The notes: a model not told the origin generated them from the sequence alone. 64,000 nt of DNA from Stomoxys calcitrans (GCF_963082655.1 NC_081555.1:180088151-180152150); one strand, 5' to 3'. Positions 25,401-33,394 are shown, counted from the first letter of the stretch. Program-made: numbers and translations.

Positions 25401-28400
25401 CGAGAACACTTTATGCAAAATTTAAGCCAAATCGGTTAAAAATCGCGTCTTCTAAGGGCTCAAGAAGTCAATTCAGGAGATCGTTTTATATGGTTGCTAC
25501 ATCATGTTACCGATTTGGATCTCACTTGGCACAGTTGTTGGAAGTCATAAGAAAACACTATGTGCAAAATCTCATCAAAATTGGACAAAAATTGCGACTT
25601 CCAGGGGCTTAAAATATCAAATCGAGAGATCGGTTTATATGGGAGCTATATCATGTTCTTGACCGATTTGGACCATACTTAGCAAAGGTGTTAGAAGTCA
25701 TAACGCGCAAAATTTCGGGCAAATCGGATGAAACGGAATGACTAGATTAGTATACCCCATCCTATGGTGGTGGGTAAAAAATAATTATACAGTACCAAGA
25801 GATGTGAAATTCGCCTTCGACAAACAGGATAAGGCTGAAAATCCTGAGTGCGAAAAATATTTTCACCACGTCAAGCTCTTTCAGTTTTATTCTCTTAACC
25901 AATATTCATTAAATACCCAACAAAAGAGGAAATTAAATGCATACCTGACGATAAAGGCCTGAGATTATCTTCGGTGCTGCTGTTTGATGCACTAGATTTG
26001 GTTGCCCCCGACATTTGAACGCCGACCGAGTGTAAGAAATCCAAGCTATATGAACTGGGAGAGGAAACATTATTACAGGAATAATTCCTTGTTTTTGCGT
26101 TTGTATCAACACTTCGGCTATTATTCGACTCGAGAATATTTATGTCATTGTCAGCTGCTGAAATGCCTTTTGATGTCTCATTTTTGTTAGGCTTGGTCAC
26201 ATCAATTGATTTTTGATTTGCTTTGGATAACTTATGGATTGAAGTTGGTGATGATGACAAAAATGATGATTTTTCTGTAACTGAATTTGAAGCATTTGCT
26301 TCAACACTTGGTACCGCTGCCTTCTGTAGATTGAACCCTGTACTCATTCCTGCGGACTGAAGAGGATCCTTTTGCTTCCTCTGAGAATTGTTACAGACAT
26401 CACCAGAAGAATTGCAGCTAGAAGAGAGATTGTTGCATATTTTTCCTTCGTAATTTTCCGTCAGAGTTACCTGTATCATAAAGAGAAAAAAAAGAATTCC
26501 TCCAGGTGAATGGAATTGATATGGATACCATTAAAAATATAGTTTCATGATATGGAATATGGCTCAAAGTCATCATAAGGCTAAGAAAAATTAAGAGGTA
26601 CTTTTTAAAGAGGAAGTTTTGTTGTTGTAAAAATTTAATTTCAGTCAGTTTCAATTCAGGTTTCAGTTTGTACTTTTTGACTCTGTTGGATTATTTTAAG
26701 GGGAGAGCTGTTAAGTATTAATGATTTGAATTGAATAGAACTAAATGGGAGGTGATCGTAGAGAAGTTAGCATGTCCACCTATGACGCTGAACGCCTGGG
26801 TTTGAGACCTGGCGAGAACATCAGGCAAAACGTTTTTTTGCTGCAGTTATCATCTCCTAACGCTGGCCACATATGTGAGGTTCTATGCCCTGTAAAAACT
26901 TCTCCGCATTTTGATTCGGAGGCCCCCTTATAATTCCTGTTCCTTAATGGAATGTTCACCAGCAAATTTGCATTTGCAGAACTTATAGGATACTGATGCG
27001 GTAGGAAAAACACTCTTTTTTATATAGTCACGTTACTCATCTTATTATTATAAGAGTTTGCAATTGTTGAGATATATTGGCTTAGCATTATATAAAAATT
27101 TACGTAATGTGTGCTCTGACGCTTTTTCGCAAAAATAATAAGTGACTCTTCTAGACAGCCTAGCTTTGAAACCCTCTTAGCCAAGATAACGTAAAAAATG
27201 TACCCCAGAAAGAAAATCATCCAGAGTGAAAATGTCTCACGTATTTACTTACTTGAACATTGGACGGTTTTAATGAAACGGAGCATATGTCACATACTCC
27301 CCCATCAATTACATCTCTGCTGCCACAACAATTGTTGTTGTTGGGAATTTTCCAATTTTTCTTTTTATTGTTTGTTGCAGTCGCTGGTTGATATGACACT
27401 GTTGTTGTATGTAAGCTATGGCCAGCTGCTGCAAAAGAACTGAGCCCACATTGGCATTGACTCAGAGATTCAGATTCTAAAAAATATTGCTGCTTCGGTG
27501 CAGTGTCAATTTTGTTCTTTTTATTAAGTTTAATGTTGACAAGCGTTGATGCCGTCGACTGTGTTATCTTTGCGAATTTAGGAAAACACTTACAATTGGC
27601 TAAAGCTTCAGTCTTCGGTATGCTTGTAATGTTGGTGGGATGAGTTGCAAATGATGGTGACGAAGAGGTTGATGCTGCGATTGCTATTTGAGTTGTATCA
27701 TTTGAAATCGCGCAAAGCAGGTCTTGGGGATATTTTTGCAGCGTTTTTTCTACGAATGATGATGATTTATCACAATTATGGCTTTGGTTGGAACATTTAC
27801 AGGATGATTCACTTGAAGTAATGGAGGAGATGCTAATATCACTTTGAGTTGTTGTGCAATTTGAGGAGTTTGCGCTTGGAGTAGTGGAGGAACTGTTATT
27901 GTCCACGCATAAATTAGTTTTAGGAGATAAAACAATATTGGAGTAATTCTGATTCTTGACCAGATGACAATTATTATTGTTGGAAGAGGTGCTACTATTA
28001 CTACTGCTCGTTGTTGCTGTTGTTTGTGTTGCTGTAGCATTCATGGTAGTTTGGAATTTATGCTGATTCGAATGCATTGCTGACATGTATTGATTTTGCT
28101 GATGCTGACTTGTATTCTGGCTGTGGTGATTGTGGTAGTTAATCTGCTGTAATGTATTCTGCTGATGTTGGTGAAACTTTTTTCGATTTAAGGAGGATGT
28201 TGTGTTACTATTACTAGCGTAGTGTTGTTTCTTGCCTTTATTACTGCCACTATTCGAATTATGGTGGAATTTGTGTTGCTGATGTTGTGAAAGCTGCATC
28301 GGTCTGCCACCATTATTACCATGTGTAAACTTTGCTTTATTTGGGCCACCAGTATGTTTCTGGTGTTGGTCCCTTCTATTCGCTTTCTGTGCCAGGCTTC

Positions 28401-28554
28401 CGTGATTACTAGTAAAATCTTTGGATGCAGAAGAGCCATTGCCACCACCTGCGGATTGTAAAAATTCTTGTTGATTAACAGCAGTGATCGGCGGTGGTGA
28501 CGGCACACTTTCTTGTGAATTTGATGGTACTAAAATTTTCATATTCCTAAACAT
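7468..28554 (-). CDS. wisp: GLD-2 family cytoplasmic poly(A) polymerase (wispy/Gld2)
   Basis: Ten coding exons join in phase on the minus strand: 28554-27253, 26470-25945, 22434-20097, 20028-19455, 17935-17764, 11921-11778, 11692-11502, 8487-8366, 8293-8178, 7994-7468 (6012 nt, 2003 aa). The enzyme adds poly(A) to cytoplasmic mRNAs. The nucleotidyltransferase motif GSTISGFGSDTSDVD gives catalytic D1604 and D1606; the third Asp is D1665 in LEVDLN. Then follow the central domain (LDWRLRPLVLVTKLWA, SSYSLVLMVIHFLQY) and the PAP-associated domain ending CIEEPFDLTNTARSVYDF. About 1580 N-terminal residues are low complexity, rich in Ser, Asn, Gln and His, and longer than I recall in Drosophila. Wispy acts on maternal mRNAs at egg activation; Gld2 is its paralogue. 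Wisp is favoured only because neighbours appear X-linked in Drosophila. GLD-2 identity is firm; the start codon is less so. Confidence 0.85.
8637..8755. mobile_element. Short TIR element (MITE) with TTA target duplication
   Basis: A 119-bp fold-back element. The left end AACCCCGTTTACACTGCT matches the right end read on the other strand, AACCTCGTTTACACTGCT. The inner arms both contain TTAAATCCGGATTTAA. TTA flanks both sides (8634-8636 and 8756-8758), the duplication typical of PIF/Harbinger. It lies between wisp exon 8 and exon 7. Confidence 0.75.
8760..9540. other. Wisp intron 7 sequence, no gene seen
   Basis: Between the MITE and the next repeat I see only AT-rich intronic sequence. A 60-codon plus-strand frame at 8935-9117 ends in a poly-T-encoded run and has no recognisable feature, so I do not call it. 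Confidence 0.4.
9540..9960. repeat. Diverged copy of the dispersed 155-bp-unit family
   Basis: Fragments such as GGATATAGCTGTCATATAGA, TCTCCCGATTTAATATC and CCAAAGTTCGGCCCGACCGA match the family whose larger copies lie at 23215-24155 and 57030-58040. This copy is decayed and its ends are unclear. Confidence 0.5.
10670..10935. mobile_element. P-element-like MITE with 8-bp target duplication
   Basis: A 266-bp element bounded by long inverted repeats: the left end begins CATGGTCGAATTAAGAAGG and continues TTGGCTCACTTGCCC; the right end read on the other strand is CATGGTTGAATTAAGAAGG with the same continuation. ATTGCAAA directly precedes and directly follows the element, an 8-bp target duplication. 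Drosophila P elements have 31-bp TIRs starting CATGATGAAATAAC and make 8-bp duplications, so end sequence, TIR length and duplication size all agree. There is no transposase inside. A relative with a similar interior and different ends lies at 59703-60015. hAT remains an alternative because it also makes 8-bp duplications. Confidence 0.75.
12325..12352. repeat. (AT)n microsatellite
   Basis: A run of AT dinucleotides flanked by ACAT and GTATGATATG in wisp intron 5. Nothing else is supported between exon 6 (ends at 11921) and 13000. Confidence 0.7.
13013..13774. mobile_element. Non-autonomous TIR element bounded by CCTGTAGGAA
   Basis: The left end at 13013 begins CCTGTAGGAAGTCTGG, and the right end at 13774 is its inverted form TTCCTACAGG. 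The right arm contains repeated TGACTTACTATTGACA-type motifs and the phrase AAAAGCATGATC. A second copy enters the window at 63915 in the opposite orientation, which supports a mobile family. No coding frame is recognised and no clear target duplication is seen. Confidence 0.55.
13800..13895 (-). repeat. SINE-like module copy (CAA-tail family)
   Basis: Read on the minus strand this copy contains CCGGTTGTACGTACCGGAT, GGCAAGGGTTGCCGTCTCAG and TGTACAACAACTACAAC. It is the same module that ends the duplicated units at 6632-7095. Confidence 0.65.
13915..14235 (+). repeat. Dispersed repeat starting (GTT)n-GTAGCCACAT
   Basis: Sequence blocks GTAGCCACAT, CGTTCCGGTCCAAAGG, TTATTTAAAGGCG, CTCACTGAGACTCTC and TATGGAGCATTCCACTAT recur in the same order at about 61845-62125, so this is a copy of one dispersed family. 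It includes CCAGTAGCTCGCAG, a module also found alone at 22795-22910 and 33715-33835 in the other orientation. No TIR or coding sequence is seen. Confidence 0.65.
14548..15250 (+). pseudogene. Decayed mariner-type transposase
   Basis: The left edge AAGGGTGATTTTTT resembles the terminal repeat of a common insect mariner group. Coding fragments in shifting frames read VTVWCGLWAGGINGPYFF, then NRNVTVNGERYREMI, then CHTARVAMDLLRDEYGEHF and NWPPRSCHLTPLDYF. In this family the last motif normally reads CDLTPLDYF and holds a catalytic Asp, here His. Frameshifts and that substitution make it inactive. It sits in wisp intron 5, antisense to the gene. Confidence 0.8.
15661..15713. repeat. Two tandem 25-bp units
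   Basis: ATGGTTATTGAACTTTGTAT followed by GCACT occurs twice in a row. The surrounding 15250-16040 is intronic, with weak fragments of the 155-bp family (AATCGGTTCAGATTTATATA) but no gene. Confidence 0.7.
16041..16170. repeat. Small fold-back repeat
   Basis: CGAGATTTCGGAAATCTCG is an almost perfect hairpin, followed by CCACGAGATTTCC and flanked by GTTTACACTTGG on the left and CAGTGTGAG on the right. It resembles a short MITE whose ends recall the GTTTACACT end of the 8637-8755 element, but no clean target duplication is visible. Confidence 0.4.
16540..17115. repeat. Copies of the dispersed 155-bp-unit family
   Basis: Three or so decayed units are recognisable by TAGAGGGCGCA, ATATAGCTGCCATATGAACC and GGCTGAAATTTTGTACAATG. 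They occur at about 150-180 bp spacing in wisp intron 5. No coding frame is real here. Confidence 0.6.
17120..17586. mobile_element. 467-bp TIR element with TTA target duplication
   Basis: The left end AGGCTCTATTACACGGCATG and the right end read on the other strand, AGGCGCTTTAGCACGGCATG, form imperfect inverted repeats. TTA flanks both sides (17117-17119 and 17587-17589), the duplication made by PIF/Harbinger. Palindromic ACATGTC-type motifs lie inside each arm. There is no coding capacity. Confidence 0.75.
18236..18792 (-). pseudogene. LINE reverse transcriptase fragment (YADDIDIIG type)
   Basis: Minus-strand translation gives AYADDIDIIGRSPEVV at about 18740-18773, then KMGLAVNGDKTKWMVSTPKK, a frameshifted stretch, and further left GSEAWVLVKADEAVLGVFER followed by GEYRRR. 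This is the palm and thumb region of a non-LTR retrotransposon with the YADDIDIIG signature common in RTE-like elements. Stops and frameshifts show it is dead. It lies in wisp intron 4, in the same orientation as the gene. Confidence 0.75.
18793..18969 (+). pseudogene. LINE C-terminal zinc-knuckle fragment
   Basis: A 58-codon frame reads ELRNDDICRWCHEIDDLEDK, then FHFFCQWQSRNRILGF, and stops at TAG 18967. The CxxC...H...C arrangement matches the Cys/His motif at the C-terminus of Jockey/BS-type LINE ORF2 proteins. It is truncated at the left where it meets the oppositely oriented YADDIDIIG fragment. Confidence 0.55.
18970..19433. other. Wisp intron 4, nothing further seen
   Basis: AT-rich sequence directly left of wisp exon 4. 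No repeat family or gene is recognised. Confidence 0.4.
22690..23215. repeat. Nested repeat fragments in wisp intron 2
   Basis: 22690-22790 is the hairpin end of a 155-bp-family element (TATACCCAACTTCATAGGAT). 22795-22910 is the module GAGCACCACACAAGCTGGAT, then ATCTGTGTGGTGTTCATTGC and GCGAGCTACCGAGCGCG, also present at 33715-33835 (plus) and 62095-62230 and 62385-62510 (minus). The family fragment resumes to about 23215. Confidence 0.55.
23215..24155 (+). mobile_element. Array-bearing dispersed element, apparently full length
   Basis: The element starts near GCGTGCTAAGTTCGGCCGG and TATACCCTCCACCATGGATC, contains about four imperfect units of roughly 150-160 bp (each with AGATCGGTTTATATGGCAGC and AAATCGGATAAGAATTGCGC), then a tail GACAGACAGACAGGCGGACA, and ends with the hairpin ATCCCCATCCTATGGTGGAG followed by GGTATAAAAA. 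The same start and end occur in the shorter copy at 25268-25782. There is no TIR and no coding frame. The plan of terminal palindromes around an internal array recalls non-autonomous Helentron/DINE-type elements, but that class is inferred. Confidence 0.6.
24170..24660 (+). pseudogene. Decayed Tc1-type transposase
   Basis: Fragments in two frames read VHHGGAKVLV, then QQDNNRKHTIKLA (family QQDNDPKHT, with a catalytic Asp), then after a frameshift WPAQPPVVIPIEHLWADIE (family SPDLNPIEHLW, with the catalytic Glu). The order matches the C-terminal half of a Tc1 transposase. Frameshifts and stops make it inactive. It lies in wisp intron 2, antisense. Confidence 0.75.
24885..25000 (+). repeat. 3' part of a tRNA-derived SINE
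   Basis: TACCGCATGGAGCCATTTAG, CTATAAAAAGGAAACCCCTT and TTAAACTTGAATCGGACTGC match the body of the SINE whose fuller copy is at 36349-36680. The tRNA-like head is absent, so this copy is 5'-truncated. Confidence 0.65.
25268..25782 (+). mobile_element. Second, shorter array-bearing element
   Basis: It starts with AGCGTGCTAAGTTCGGCCGG and a palindrome TTCGGCCGGGCCGAA, has two to three 155-bp-type units, and ends TATACCCCATCCTATGGTGG then TGGGTAAAAA. The start and end match the element at 23215-24155. It lies in wisp intron 2. Confidence 0.6.
26742..26985 (+). repeat. tRNA-derived SINE with internal deletions
   Basis: The head reads GTAGAGAAGTTAGCATGTCC (A-box region) and GGGTTTGAGACCTGGCGAG (B-box region), followed by CTGCAGTTATCATCTCCTAA, GCTGGCCACATATGTGAGGT and a tail TGGAATGTTCACCAGC with AAATTTGCATTTGC. 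It is the same family as 36349-36680 but lacks the middle. It sits in wisp intron 1. Confidence 0.7.
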
Positions 28555-29480
28555 ACTAACATCTATATTTTAGTTTTTAAAACTTTTTCTTTGTTATAAC
28601 TCTCTGAGTACTAAAAGTAATGTTGCTTAAGCTGCTTTGCTTCTTCGTAACGTTTCTTCTTGTTTGGCTAATCTTCAAGGGTATGTTTATAAAATTGCCC
28701 GAGACAGCCTTCTTATAAGTATCCTATTCATGTTTCTTTCATTTATTTGGCTTTTTTGAAGGTATTTTCTATTAGCTTTAGTATTTTTCTAAAATAATTA
28801 ATTAACATATTACAGATATCTATGTGTATATGGATGGCTGGATTTGGGTTAGCTTTGAGCGTTTTGTTGTTTCTTGTTTTTGATTGTTGTGGCAGTAGTG
28901 TGGTGTGGTTTACTTTCATTGCGTTTCAATTTTCCGTGTGTGTGCTATCAGTCGTTTCCTTTATTCCTTCATTGTATTTCCACAGCAAGTAAAATATGAG
29001 GTTCGCATTTTAAACCACCTCTTTATTCCGTGTTTTTACAGCAGACACTTATTGCTTGAATTATGATACATAATCTCTTACTTTCTACAACATAATTGCT
29101 GAATATTTAACTGCAAAAAAGAAAATAATTAAATTAAATAAAAGTTATGTTTATTTATTTATTAATCACAGTAGTACAAAATACTTTGCGTGGACCAAAC
29201 TATAAAAGCAGATTTTAACATGGTTTCAGGAGAAAAAACACTGAAAGATCTTGCTTATTACGGAACTATGTGGGAGGGCGACTTGAACATCTAAGGGGGC
29301 GCTTCGCGCTTCTGATTAGTTTGGTTGTGCCAAATAAAAGGCCACTAGACCATACGTCTATGGTGAAAATCGAGCTTGTTTGACTTCCAGTTTTTCCTCT
29401 TTATTTTTGGAAAATTTCAAATTTTTTTTGGGGTTTTCGTAAACTATTTGAAATTTTGACTTATTTTCAAATAGCTACAA
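28555..29480. promoter_or_regulatory. Upstream of wisp coding start, with a short uORF
   Basis: On the minus strand a splice-acceptor-like AAAATATAG directly precedes ATG 28562, which opens a 7-codon uORF ending in TGA at 28541-28539. That stop overlaps the ATG of wisp codon 5 as ATGA. The acceptor suggests the preceding leader exon lies further right. No gene is supported in the remaining AT-rich sequence to 29480. Confidence 0.35.
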
Positions 29481-29486
29481 TATTTT

Positions 29487-29723
29487 CTACAATTTCTCTG
29501 AACAGGCTTCTTGCATGCTAATGTATTCATATCTGTTTAATCGGGAACAATCTATTAAATCAGAGGAAAGAGGATCTTCCACAAGAACACACACCTCATA
29601 TGGTTGAAAACTCTTCGCACAAAAGACGAAACGCTTGGTTGGTATGTGTAGCAATCTCTGGATTTCCTTTTCCATTAGCAAAGAAAATCTCCGTTCGTTG
29701 AGCTCGTCTCGAAAGAGAAACAA
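29487..29723 (-). CDS. Unrecognised 78-aa frame, possible exon or TE fragment
   Basis: The frame reads FRDELNERRFSLLMEKEI, then IQRLLHIPTKRFVFCAK, PYEVCVLVEDPLSS and a C-terminus YISMQEACSEKL. Its amino-acid composition is balanced and it lacks the low-complexity look of chance AT-rich frames. A pyrimidine-rich acceptor-like tract (TTTGTTTCTCTTTCGAG) precedes it, so it could be a terminal exon. I do not recognise the family. It lies about 0.9 kb upstream of the wisp start on the same strand. It may be a transposon remnant or a chance frame. Confidence 0.3.
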   Translation of the reverse strand: MFLFRDELNERRFSLLMEKEIQRLLHIPTKRFVFCAKSFQPYEVCVLVEDPLSSDLIDCSRLNRYEYISMQEACSEKL

Positions 29724-29849
29724 ACAAAAATATACGAATTTGTAAGTGAAAACACTGAAAGAACAAAATTCAGTTATTCATATAAAGCATATCTCTTTGG
29801 ATATAAATATATATAGCAGATATAATTATATCTGGTCTCATATCCAATT

Positions 29850-30480
29850 ATACGAGGGTTGCCTTTTATATTTCGGGATTGGACAAACCTTGCGTTGCAA
29901 TCTGTCATCTGACAGCTCTATCGTAAAGCTTGACATTTTTGAGGTATTGCGTACTCAGAACGTCTTGACATACGAGCGCAATTTCTCTTGTTTACAGTTA
30001 CTTAAAAGATTCATCTCGCCCAACAACTTACAACTTTCGTCGTGGATTCATTCAACAACAATGCATCGATGAACTTAATTCAATTTCAAGGGCCAGTGTT
30101 TATCGAGAGTATGGTGCATTCAACCGATGTCGTAGTTCTAAGATGGGCGGATGCCATTATAGATATATACATTTTTCTTCAAAAACAACCGTGGAAGAAA
30201 TTTTACCGTCAAAGGAGATCTATATCAAGCTATTTTGCACAAATTGATTGAATTGGAATTGTTTAATATGTGATTTCAACAAAACAGTGCCACATGGATC
30301 GTGAAACAATGGGCATATTGAAGGATGGATTTGGCGAGCAGTTCATCTCTCGAAATGACCCTGTGTGTTGCCCCCCAAGATCATGTGATTGGACGCTTCT
30401 TGAGTATTTCTTGTTAAGGTTAATTCGTTGGAATATGTGTTCTCTCGAAAAAGTGGTTTAAAATACGACCTTTCGAATAG
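29850..30480 (+). pseudogene. Second decayed mariner-type transposase
   Basis: The left edge TACGAGGGTTGCCTTTTAT resembles a mariner terminal repeat. Downstream frames give CHMDRETMGILKDGFGEQF, then RNDPVCCPPRSCDWTLLEYF, corresponding to family motifs CHTAR and PPRSCDLTPLDYF. Most of the N-terminal half is missing or scrambled. It differs from the copy at 14548-15250. Confidence 0.65.
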
Positions 30481-30771
30481 AATAGACCATTTGAATCGAA
30501 GTCGCAGGCAACATTTACATGTAGTTATTTTTAAAAAATAAAATGCGAGGACCGCAATCGGTTGCAATAAAAATTTGAATATTACTATAGGGCCTAAGGT
30601 AGGGTAGAATATGAATATGATTTCTATATAAAATATCACAAAAATCCACTTTTTTATAGATTTCTAAAATTGAATTTCTTCTTTAACATTGTGTACCAAA
30701 AAATTCATTTGAATTTATTTGAAAATTTGGTAAACTGTTTCTGGGATCTGCCCATATGTATATGGTAGCTA

Positions 30772-31160
30772 CAGTGGTGGAAAAAATTGTAGGACATGGT
30801 CACTTACAATAATACTCACCAAAAATAGCAAGAAAATATTTATACTTCAATTAAAGGCTGCATCAGATTATTCCTAGAATTGTTGGTTTCAGAATGTTGA
30901 ACTAAAATTGTATATAAAATCATGTACACATGAAATCTCCGGTGAATTCACTTGAAAAAAATAATAAGGACAATTGTCAAAATACTGTAATTACTAAAGG
31001 GTACGTTTTTTTGGAACTCAAATTTTGAAAGGAGAAAAACAAAGTATAAAACTTTTATATTATTGTTAATAATATAATGTACAAGTTTTTTTGAAGCAAA
31101 GAAAAAATAAATAAAATATTTGAAAAAAACGGCATATCCCTAAAATTTTGTCCACCACTG
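30772..31160. mobile_element. Tc1/mariner-like MITE, TA-flanked
   Basis: The left end CAGTGGTGGAAAAAATTGTA and the right end read inward, CAGTGGTGGACAAAATTTTA, are inverted repeats with TA on both outer sides (30770-30771 and 31161-31162). The 389-bp interior has no coding frame. Confidence 0.7.
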
Positions 31161-31414
31161 TATGGCATACACACATGCCACTATGGGCATACACTTAAGC
31201 CAGTAATTACTAAAGGGTACGTTTTTTTGGAACTCAAATTTTGAAAGGAGAAAAACAAAGTATAAAACTTTTATATTATTGTTAATAATATAATGTACAA
31301 GTTTTTTTGAATAAAATAAATAAAATATTTGAAAAAAACGGCATATCCCTATAATTTTGTCCACCACTGTATGGCATACACACATGCCACTATGGGCATA
31401 CACTTAAGCCAGTA
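30988..31414. repeat. Tandem duplication of 216 bp covering the MITE right end
   Basis: 30988-31203 and 31204-31414 are near-identical direct copies. Each starts TAATTACTAAAGGGTACG, runs through the right terminal repeat of the Tc1-like MITE and ends with about 40 bp of flank (CATACACACATGCCACTATG). The second copy lacks a few bases in AAGCAAAGAAAAAATAAATA. This is a segmental duplication after insertion, not a second insertion. Confidence 0.85.
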
Positions 31415-31714
31415 TTCGGCTTGTTATGCGCTCCAAATGCTACAAAGTAACCTCGAAAAAGAAAATCGAAGTTAGGAACTATGGGCTACTTACAAAGTCC
31501 TTAATTGTTCTCCTTAACATGTACCTAAGTTTTTTCATATCTGGTATTGTGTCCCCACCTAAGTACCGTTGTCTGTTAACCGTGAAAGCCTGGCATTGGC
31601 ATAGGAAATACTCCAACGTCTCATATCACTTGCCGCACCGATTTTGCATAAGTGAGCTTGTAGTCTTATGTGCCTCGTTATGATACCGAAAGCTATACTG
31701 ACCTCCTAACTTTC

Positions 31715-32617
31715 TTACAGCAATAGCCTCGTCTTCTCACGATCGGGATCTCCCCATAGGATTTTCGCCATTCTACCGACCGTTTCTCTGTAACATAGTG
31801 TTACATGCGCGTTCATCGACCCGAAACGCTTCGGGTTAACCAATTTATTGATGACAGTCCTCTGGCCTTCACTGCCAACAGTGTCTCGCACTCGACCTGA
31901 CATGTTTATGTGGTTTTTGTTGATGTAGCATTTTGTTGTGTTCTATCTTTTGTCTGCTCGATTCTATTAAGTCTTCAGATCCAGGAACTCTGCCACTAAG
32001 ATTGGGTGAATGCACAGGGATCTGGGTATGTGTCCAGTGGGTCGGGCTGAGCAGTTTAACAGGTGACGTGTGGTCCCTGATCACAATCGGGACATACATC
32101 TTGCATGTCGGCATCAATCCTTGCTCTGTAGAAATTGAGGCGGCTGCATCTGCCGGATCGTAATTGAGCCAGGACTACTCTGGTTTGCCGGGGGGAGGTC
32201 ATTTTCTTCAGGTGCAATGAGAGGCGGTCGTTCTCCAAGGACTACATTGACCCGGTAGCTATTTACCGCATTTGCTACCGTGTCAGCATGTATGTTGTCT
32301 GAACCCGCTTGATATGTCGATTGATCTAGAAGTTCTCTTGTAGCGCTGAACCTCACGCTCTAGATCATGTAAATCTACCTTAATGATCTGAACGGTGGAT
32401 ACCTATCCACAAAATGATGATTTAAATGGTCTCTGCGATGAAAGCCCAAAAAGTATTGCTTAGGCAGCATGTAATTATGTTTTCGCACTGGTAGGATCTT
32501 TGTCTCCTGATGGAGGTGATCCACATGAGAACTGAGGAGACAGCCCGACGCAGTTCGAAGGACGGCATTCAAACAGATATGAATATTATGCCACTGTGTG
32601 TTAAAGAGTGAGAACAC
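31715..32617 (-). pseudogene. Jockey-type LINE 3' end, minus copy
   Basis: Minus-strand fragments in several frames match the C-terminal part of a Jockey-type ORF2: TQWHNIHICLNAVLRTASG, then KILPVRKHNYMLPKQYFLGF, ADTVANAVNSYRVNVVLGE, RQTRVVLAQLRSGRCSRLN, ARIDADMQDVCPDCDQGPH and NCSARPTHWTHT, ending SGRVPGSEDL. Frameshifts are present. Part of the same region occurs in the opposite orientation immediately to the right. Confidence 0.75.
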
Positions 32618-33075
32618 ACGTGGTCAACAAGGTTTCTTTGTTATTAACCACGTACAAAGCAATTGGCCGGTCTGTGGTAAGTTATGCAGCGCCAGTGTGG
32701 TCTCGTCAACTTTGTGACACGCAGTGGATTAATATTCAGATCTGTCAGAATGCCGGAAAACGACCGCCACCCATTGCACCCGAAGAAATTGCCAACCAGA
32801 GTCGTTCTGGCTCAAACCAGAGTGGTTCTGGCTCAATTACGTTGCGGCAGATGCAGCCGCCTCAATTCCCACAGAGCTAGGATTGATGCCGACGTGCAAG
32901 ATGTATGTCCCGATTGTAACTAGGGACCGCACGATACACGTCACTTGTTTAACTACCCGGCCAGACCCACTCGTCTCACACCCAGATCCCTGTAGACGCA
33001 CCCGATCTTAGTCGCAGAGTTCCTGGGTCTTGACACTCAACAGAATCAAGCAGGCAAAAGATAGAACACAATAAA
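32608..33075 (+). pseudogene. Jockey-type LINE 3' end, inverted plus copy
   Basis: The plus-strand frame reads LLLTTYKAIGRSVVSYAAPV, CDTQWINIQICQNA, then jumps to GKRPPPIAPEE, RVVLAQLRCGRCSRLN and RARIDADVQDVCPDC. Compared with the minus copy it lacks the stretch between ICQNA and the RPPPIAPEE motif, so it carries an internal deletion. It ends in ACTGATACAACAACAACAGC. With the minus copy it makes a large imperfect inverted repeat centred near 32610. Confidence 0.75.
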
Positions 33076-33152
33076 CTGATACAACAACAACAGCGGTTTC
33101 TTTGTCAGCGACCCAAGTGCTGGCGGCAAGTGACTTGAGGACCTTGTTTCTA

Positions 33153-33391
33153 TTGGGTTGCCCAAAAAGTAATTGCGAATTTTTTAAAAGAAAAAAGTAA
33201 ATGCATTTTTAATAAAACTTAGAATGAACTTTAATAAAATATACTTTTTTACACTTTTTTTCTAAAGCAAGCTAAAAGTAACAGCTGATAACTGACATAA
33301 GAAAGAATGCAATTACCGAGTAACAAGCTGTGAAAAAATTTGTCAACGCCGACTATATGAAAAATCCGCAATTACTTTTTAGGCAACCCAA
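33153..33391. mobile_element. Mariner-type MITE, 239 bp, TA-flanked
   Basis: The left end TTGGGTTGCCCAAAAAGTAA and the right end read inward TTGGGTTGCCTAAAAAGTAA are inverted repeats, with TA duplicated at 33151-33152 and 33392-33393. The interior includes ACAGCTGATAACTGACATAA and ACAAGCTGTGAAAAAATTTG. Two more copies of nearly equal size are at 50306-50543 and 62639-62875. Confidence 0.9.
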
Positions 33392-33394
33392 TAC

